This document shows positions 59,686-64,000 of a stretch of DNA of 64,000 nucleotides, piece after piece. The translations under genes and the position numbers were made by a program. A model generated the notes under the pieces. The model ran no database searches. It had not been told where the DNA came from and worked only from the letters and a program-made list of their open reading frames with translations. The stretch covers positions 1 through 64,000 of the forward strand of contig JAFZAP010000062.1 of NCBI GenBank assembly GCA_017557185.1, given 5' to 3'. How positions within the stretch are numbered: position 1 is the first letter of the stretch; every line of letters begins with the position of its first letter. This DNA comes from Prevotella sp. (GTDB lineage: Bacteria > Bacteroidota > Bacteroidia > Bacteroidales > Bacteroidaceae).

Positions 59686-61910
59686 CCTCCCCTTATCACC
59701 AGCTGTATCTCGGCAAAAGTCACATCAGGCGGGCAGAGGGCCTTCACGGCTTTCAGCCCGTTTTCTGTTCCCACGACGCCCAGCACGCGACTGATGGCGG
59801 CATAGTGCTCCTCGCCGATGATGTCGGCTGCCGAAAGCTCGCCCGACTCGATGTAGGTGGCCAGATGGCTGAGGACGGTGCTCAGTCCTAAGCCGCGCTC
59901 TGCGGCGATGTCCACAGGCGACAGGCCCTGCAGGAACATCCGGTAGGTCACGATGCGCGTGTTTTCCTTCTTCGGTTTCTCCTTCTTCACCTTCTTGGCT
60001 TTCTTCTCCCTCTTCTCGGTGCTGCCGTCCTGGATATCCATCGCGGCAACCTGCGACAGGCGCTTGTTGATGAGATAGCCCGCCGTCGTGAACCCCGACT
60101 CGGCGATGCGCTTCAGCAGGAAGCGGCGCGAGAGGAATGATTCCACCGTCTCTGCCAACGCTTCGCCCAGGCGCTTCATCGCCTCCTTGTTGTTGCTCTT
60201 CACGGGCTTTGTGAGCGCCAGCGGCTCGTTCAGGATGTCGCCCAGCTTCCCGTCGAAATACGCGCAGCTGCGCTTCACCCGTTCCAGAAACTCCTTGCCG
60301 TGCAGCTGTTCCACGCTCATCCGGCCTATCGCCAATCGCCACTTCGTCGCCACGTCGCCGACTTCCTTACGCAGTTCCTGCAGCGATTGCTTGTGCAGGT
60401 TCGTGACGTGAGTGAATGCGTTGTAGAAGTACTCGATGAACAGCCTTCCGAGGTGCTCCTCCTGATAGATGATGGAGGTGAAGTCGAACAGCTCGAGCAA
60501 CAGGCGCCGATAGAACTCCTCCTTCAGCACCGGCAGCTGGGCGATGCTCTGGCGGGCCGCTTCCTCCTGATAGTCGATGTACTGGCTCACGCGCTGGTCG
60601 TTGATGATGGCTCGCGCCTCGATGGGCGAGGCCAGCTGCAGACCTTCCAGCGTGCGACAGCGGCTCAGCGCAACATACACCTGCCCGGGGGCAAACGACT
60701 GGTTGGCATCGATGATGGCATGCTCGAACGTAAGTCCCTGGCTCTTGTGTATTGTGATGGCCCACGCCAGTCGTAGCGGCAGCTGTGTGAAAGTGCCCTG
60801 AATGTCGGTTTTCAGCTCGCGCGTCTCGGCATCCAGCGTGTATTTCGCGTTCTCCCACGTCTGCGGCTCCACCTCTATTTCGTCATCGTCGCCCTCGCAC
60901 TTCACGAACACGCGGGCCGCGTTTCTCTCCTCTCTTCTCTCTCCTCTATCCATTAAAATCATCGTCACCTGGGCGATACGGCCGTTGTAGTAGCGGTGCT
61001 CGCCCGATGTGTCATTCTTCACGAACATCACCTGTGTGCCGACCTTCAGTGTGAGCAGGTCGGAAGTGGGGTAGGAGTAGTCGGGGAAAGTGCCGTCAAC
61101 CTTCGCCTGGAAGGTGAAAGGCTCCGTCGGCAGCTGCGAGAGCCGTTCTTCGTTGATGCGGTCGGCGGATGCGTTGTGTGTGCAGAGGCGTATGGAGCCC
61201 GACTCCGCGTTCTCCGACGGGGCCAGTCGGCTGTTCAGCATCGCGAGGTCTTCGCGAGTGGGAGTGCCCGTTCGCACGTGGTTCAGCAGCTCCACGAACC
61301 GCTCGTCCTGCTGTCGGTAGATGGTCTCCAGCTGTATCGTCACATAGTCGGTCTGCGCCAATGCCTTGCTGCCGAAGAAGTAGGGTGTGGCATAGTAGGG
61401 CCGAAGCATCGCCTCGTCGTCGGGCGTCACCACTGGCGTCAGCTGTCCGAGGTCGCCAATCATCAGCAGTTGTATGCCGCCAAACGGCAGATAGCTGTTT
61501 CGGAAGCGTCGCAGCACTGAGTCGATGGCATCGAGCAAGTCGGCGCGCACCATCGAGATCTCGTCGATGATCAGCAGGTCCATCGAGGCAATGATCTTGC
61601 GCTTTTCGCGGCTGAAGTCGAAGCGGCTCTTCATCTTCGCATCAGGCACAAACGGCGACAGCGGCAGCTGGAAGAACGAGTGAATCGTCACGCCTCCCGC
61701 GTTGATGGCAGCCACGCCTGTCGGTGCTACCACCACGCTTCGCTTCGTGCTCTCCGCCACCACCCGTTTCAGGAAAGTCGTCTTTCCCGTTCCAGCCTTT
61801 CCCGTTAGGAAGATGCTGCGCCCGGTGTGCTCGATGAAATCCCACGCCAGTTGCAGTTCCCGATTCGTCTGCTGTGCCTCCGATAGCTCGCTTCCAAGTT
61901 CCTTCTCCAT
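59682..61910 (-). CDS. PIF1-like helicase with C-terminal HTH domain
   Basis: A 742-residue ATPase. Walker A is FLTGKAGTGKTTF (about 26-38), followed by VVAPTGVAAINAGGVTIHSFFQLP, Walker B LLIIDEISMVRADLLDAID and the late motif TIHKSQGLTFEHAIID, typical of PIF1/RecD2-type SF1 helicases. The C-terminus has a Lys-rich linker and a helix-turn-helix (HTH_40-like) segment. A purine-rich insertion gives DRGERREERNAARV. The ATG at 61910 follows the promoter; a longer frame would read through the cysK promoter. Confidence 0.9.
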   Translation of the reverse strand: MEKELGSELSEAQQTNRELQLAWDFIEHTGRSIFLTGKAGTGKTTFLKRVVAESTKRSVVVAPTGVAAINAGGVTIHSFFQLPLSPFVPDAKMKSRFDFSREKRKIIASMDLLIIDEISMVRADLLDAIDSVLRRFRNSYLPFGGIQLLMIGDLGQLTPVVTPDDEAMLRPYYATPYFFGSKALAQTDYVTIQLETIYRQQDERFVELLNHVRTGTPTREDLAMLNSRLAPSENAESGSIRLCTHNASADRINEERLSQLPTEPFTFQAKVDGTFPDYSYPTSDLLTLKVGTQVMFVKNDTSGEHRYYNGRIAQVTMILMDRGERREERNAARVFVKCEGDDDEIEVEPQTWENAKYTLDAETRELKTDIQGTFTQLPLRLAWAITIHKSQGLTFEHAIIDANQSFAPGQVYVALSRCRTLEGLQLASPIEARAIINDQRVSQYIDYQEEAARQSIAQLPVLKEEFYRRLLLELFDFTSIIYQEEHLGRLFIEYFYNAFTHVTNLHKQSLQELRKEVGDVATKWRLAIGRMSVEQLHGKEFLERVKRSCAYFDGKLGDILNEPLALTKPVKSNNKEAMKRLGEALAETVESFLSRRFLLKRIAESGFTTAGYLINKRLSQVAAMDIQDGSTEKREKKAKKVKKEKPKKENTRIVTYRMFLQGLSPVDIAAERGLGLSTVLSHLATYIESGELSAADIIGEEHYAAISRVLGVVGTENGLKAVKALCPPDVTFAEIQLVIRGG

Positions 61911-61932
61911 GCTTGTGATTATTATTTGTTGG

Positions 61933-61994
61933 CAAAGGTACAAATAAGCGATGGAAAAACCAAATGTATTTGCAATATACCATAAGTTTGGTAT
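61933..61994. promoter_or_regulatory. Helicase promoter and dyad before cysK
   Basis: Reverse-strand TACCTTTG at 61933-61940 serves the helicase. An inverted repeat ATACCA-N6-TGGTAT lies at 61977-61994, between the two divergent genes, and may be an operator. Confidence 0.5.
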
Positions 61995-62039
61995 GCAGAT
62001 TACCACTGATTGGCTATTTCGCGGTTCTGATATTCGCCG

Positions 62040-62047
62040 TACCTTTG
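62040..62047 (+). promoter_or_regulatory. Promoter of cysK
   Basis: TACCTTTG, about 42 nt before the ATG at 62089. Confidence 0.65.
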
Positions 62048-62088
62048 CACCCAGATATTTATATCCAACAAACAAAAAACGTAGAACT

Positions 62089-63036
62089 ATGGCAAAGATT
62101 GCAAAACAGTTGACCGAGCTCATCGGTAACACTCCACTTCTGGAGCTTGAGAAAATTTCTAAGGCAAAAGGTATCGAAACCCCCATTATCGCCAAGATTG
62201 AGTATTTCAACCCGGGCGGCAGCGTGAAAGACCGCATCGCGTTGGCCATGATTGAGGATGCCGAAGAGAAAGGCATTCTGACGCCCGGTGCAACCATCAT
62301 CGAACCCACCAGCGGAAATACAGGCGTAGGATTGGCACTGGTATCGGCCGTCAAGGGCTACCATCTTATCCTTACCATGCCTGAAACCATGAGCGTGGAG
62401 CGTCGAAACCTTGTGAAGGCCTATGGAGCCGAAGTGCGCCTCACCTCGGGAAAGGACGGAATGCCTGGTGCCATCCGTGCCGCCAACGAGTTGCGTGACT
62501 CTATTCCCGGCAGCGTGATCCTGCAACAGTTCGAAACCCCCGCCAATCCTTCCAAACACTATGCGACGACAGGTCCTGAGATCTGGCGTCAGACTGATGG
62601 CGAAGTCGATATCTTCATCGGTGGAGTAGGCACGGGCGGCACCATCTCGGGTGTGGGCAAGTATCTGAAGGAGCAGAACCCCGACATCAAGATTATCGCC
62701 GTGGAACCCAAGTCGAGTCCCGTACTGAACGGCGGACCGAGCGGGCCGCACAAGATTCAGGGCATCGGAGCCGGCTTCGTGCCGAAGACCTACGATTCGG
62801 AAGTCATCGACGAAGTATTCGATGTAGAGAACGACGATGCCATCCGCACCAGTCGCGAGGTTGCCCAGCAGGAAGGAGTGTTGGTTGGAATCTCCGCCGG
62901 AGCAGCCCTCTATGCAGCGTTCGAGGTGGCAAAGCGTCCTGAGAACAAGGGCAAGAACATCGTGGCCCTGCTCCCCGACACGGGTGAGCGCTATCTCAGC
63001 ACCGTGCTCTATGCCTTTGAGGACTATCCATTGTAA
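62089..63036 (+). CDS. cysK: Cysteine synthase A
   Basis: A 315-residue PLP enzyme making cysteine from O-acetylserine and sulfide. The PLP Lys is in PGGSVKDR (Lys47), the substrate loop EPTSGNTGVGLA, and the PLP phosphate loop GGVGTGGTISG. Length is exactly typical. The ATG at 62089 is standard; the longer frame begins before the promoter. A repeat cluster begins right after its TAA. Confidence 0.96.
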   Translation: MAKIAKQLTELIGNTPLLELEKISKAKGIETPIIAKIEYFNPGGSVKDRIALAMIEDAEEKGILTPGATIIEPTSGNTGVGLALVSAVKGYHLILTMPETMSVERRNLVKAYGAEVRLTSGKDGMPGAIRAANELRDSIPGSVILQQFETPANPSKHYATTGPEIWRQTDGEVDIFIGGVGTGGTISGVGKYLKEQNPDIKIIAVEPKSSPVLNGGPSGPHKIQGIGAGFVPKTYDSEVIDEVFDVENDDAIRTSREVAQQEGVLVGISAGAALYAAFEVAKRPENKGKNIVALLPDTGERYLSTVLYAFEDYPL

Positions 63037-63096
63037 TTGGTTCAATGCGCCTGCGGCGCGGTTCAAAGTTCAAAAGTTCAATGCTGCTACGCAGCA
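63037..63096. repeat. Intergenic copies of the TTCAA-linked hairpin repeat
   Basis: Two hairpins, GCGCC-TGC-GGCGC (63047-63059) and GCTGC-TAC-GCAGC (63083-63095), linked by GGTTCAAAGTTCAAAAGTTC. They belong to the same family as the repeats inside the GT2 and BatD/BatE genes, with compensating stem changes. Confidence 0.85.
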
Positions 63097-63146
63097 TGTA
63101 AGACCGAAAAAAGGCATTTATATACTATTTGGCCTTGTAGGGAATT

Positions 63147-63263
63147 GACAGGCATCAAGCTCATGTAGGGACGCGGCGTGCCGCGTTATTAGCGAGGACA
63201 TCATGTATTTACGCGACACGTCGCGTCCCTACACATCTGGGGTCAAAAAGTATATAATTACCC
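63147..63263 (+). repeat. Dispersed palindromic repeat, second copy
   Basis: It begins GACAGGCATCAAGCTCATG and contains ACGCGGC-GT-GCCGCGT and ACGCGAC-AC-GTCGCGT, ending with the TCAAAAAGTATATAATTA tail. It is nearly the same as 37860-38019 except for the extra 44-nt block there. Confidence 0.92.
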
Positions 63264-63323
63264 AAAAAATCATTTCATGAGGACTTTCACTTCGGTGGAA
63301 ATCCTTTTATGAAAAAAAAATAG

Positions 63324-63331
63324 TATCTTTG
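63324..63331 (+). promoter_or_regulatory. Promoter of the TonB-dependent receptor gene
   Basis: TATCTTTG; the GTG start codon begins 5 nt after the box. Confidence 0.6.
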
Positions 63332-63335
63332 CAGC

Positions 63336-64000
63336 GTGAAACTGCTCATCGCGCTCATCCTGTCGTTAGGCACCGTTGTCGCTCATGCCCAAGTGGCTGA
63401 GGTTGCCGACACCTCGAACGTCAAGACGCTCGAGGGGAAGAAGTTGTCGGAAGTCACCATCTCGGCTCAGAAGGCCGGACGCGTGAAGGCAAGTGGAGTG
63501 GGGAATGCTGACCTCATTGGCACGAAGGAACTGCTTCGGGCCGCCTGTTGCAACCTCGGGGAAAGCTTCACCACCAATCCCTCCGTCGATGTGAACTACA
63601 CCGACGCAGCCACAGGCGCACAACAGATCAGGCTGTTGGGGCTCTCGGGCACCTATGTGCAGATGCTCACCGAGAACATTCCCAACTACCGCGGACTGGC
63701 GGCGCCGTTTGCGCTGAGCTACATCCCAGGTCCGTGGATGCAGAGCATACAGGTTTCGAAGGGTGCCTCGTCGGTGAAGAACGGCTACGAGAGCATCACC
63801 GGCCAGATCAACGTGGAGTTCAAGAAACCGCAGGCGACACCCTTCGCCGACGCGAACATTTATCTGAATACAAAAGGAAAGCTCGAGGCCAACCTCGGGG
63901 GAAACGTCCATTTATCCGACAAATGGAGCACAGCCCTTCTCGGGCATTACGAAATCCTCGACAAGGCTCACGACGCGAATGGCGACGGGTTCGCCGATAT
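63336..64000 (+). CDS. TonB-dependent receptor, N-terminal part (cut by window end)
   Basis: At least 221 residues, open at the right edge. The GTG start gives a signal peptide (VKLLIALILSLGTVVAHAQ). A plug domain follows: LSEVTISAQKAGRVKASG, GESFTTNPSVDVNYTDAATGAQQIRLLGLSG, MLTENIPNYRG, IQVSKGASSVKNGYESITGQINVEF. The usual N-terminal carboxypeptidase-like domain is missing, so it is not a SusC type. It resembles siderophore or metal receptors; substrate unknown. The start codon lies 5 nt from the -7 box. Confidence 0.88.
   Translation, partial: MKLLIALILSLGTVVAHAQVAEVADTSNVKTLEGKKLSEVTISAQKAGRVKASGVGNADLIGTKELLRAACCNLGESFTTNPSVDVNYTDAATGAQQIRLLGLSGTYVQMLTENIPNYRGLAAPFALSYIPGPWMQSIQVSKGASSVKNGYESITGQINVEFKKPQATPFADANIYLNTKGKLEANLGGNVHLSDKWSTALLGHYEILDKAHDANGDGFAD

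Noticed and set aside
61911..62354. N-terminal extension of the helicase
   Set aside because: It would cross the helicase and cysK promoters and the start of cysK. The conserved protein starts at 61910.

Overview
The window looks like a chromosome segment of a Bacteroidota bacterium, most likely in the Prevotella/Segatella/Xylanibacter group. The evidence is the gene content (a Bacteroides-aerotolerance bat operon, CCDC81-type HU/SPOR protein, DUF4199, anaerobic sulfatase maturase), the mostly Shine-Dalgarno-free starts, and about 25 good TAnnTTTG -7 promoter boxes, several with a TTTG box 19-20 nt upstream. No phage, plasmid, transposase, integrase or CRISPR array is visible. The unusual content is in the spaces between genes, and twice inside genes: several families of short structured repeats.

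Layout. 1-394: a 22-nt phased repeat array. 0.4-12 kb: FHA and HU/SPOR proteins, nucleotide-sugar genes (rfbC, ugd, rfbD), a DUF4738-like lipoprotein, prfC, a Crp/Fnr regulator, ApbE, two small envelope proteins, a DPM-type glycosyltransferase and a DUF4199 membrane protein. 12.1-12.5 kb: SRP RNA and tRNA-Thr on one short transcript. 12.5-21 kb: a hemicellulose-type cluster, with a leftward operon of a GH3 beta-xylosidase-like enzyme and two esterases facing a rightward GH2. 21-31 kb: a second 22-nt array, prmA, a Tyr/Trp/Gly-rich secreted protein with an OmpP1-like porin, a GHL10-type protein, small lipoproteins, WalJ and a GT2, separated by MITE-like elements, a candidate small RNA and a 300-nt highly structured element. 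31-44 kb: uvrA, a third 22-nt array and the moxR-DUF58-bat operon, in which BatB is fused to BatC and BatD to BatE. 44-64 kb: mostly housekeeping genes (queA, M3 peptidase, dCMP deaminase, CtpA, recF, ribH, sulfatase maturase, rarA, metY, a Pif1-like helicase, cysK) and the 5' end of a TonB-dependent receptor.

The best candidates for something undescribed are these. (1) Three intergenic arrays share an exact 22-nt period. Their sequences differ, but in each a short dyad recurs at the same phase, and two of them run up to the stop codon of a neighbouring gene. (2) A 30-nt hairpin repeat with compensatory stem changes is inserted in frame in a glycosyltransferase, and sits at the junction where BatD and BatE have become one reading frame. 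(3) An element at 30.5-30.9 kb folds into two multibranched structures. (4) Two promoter-terminator units lack a normal gene and look like small RNAs. (5) Three genes have start codons 5-8 nt after the -7 box and are probably leaderless. All calls come from reading the sequence; no database search was run, and DUF names are recalled from family knowledge.
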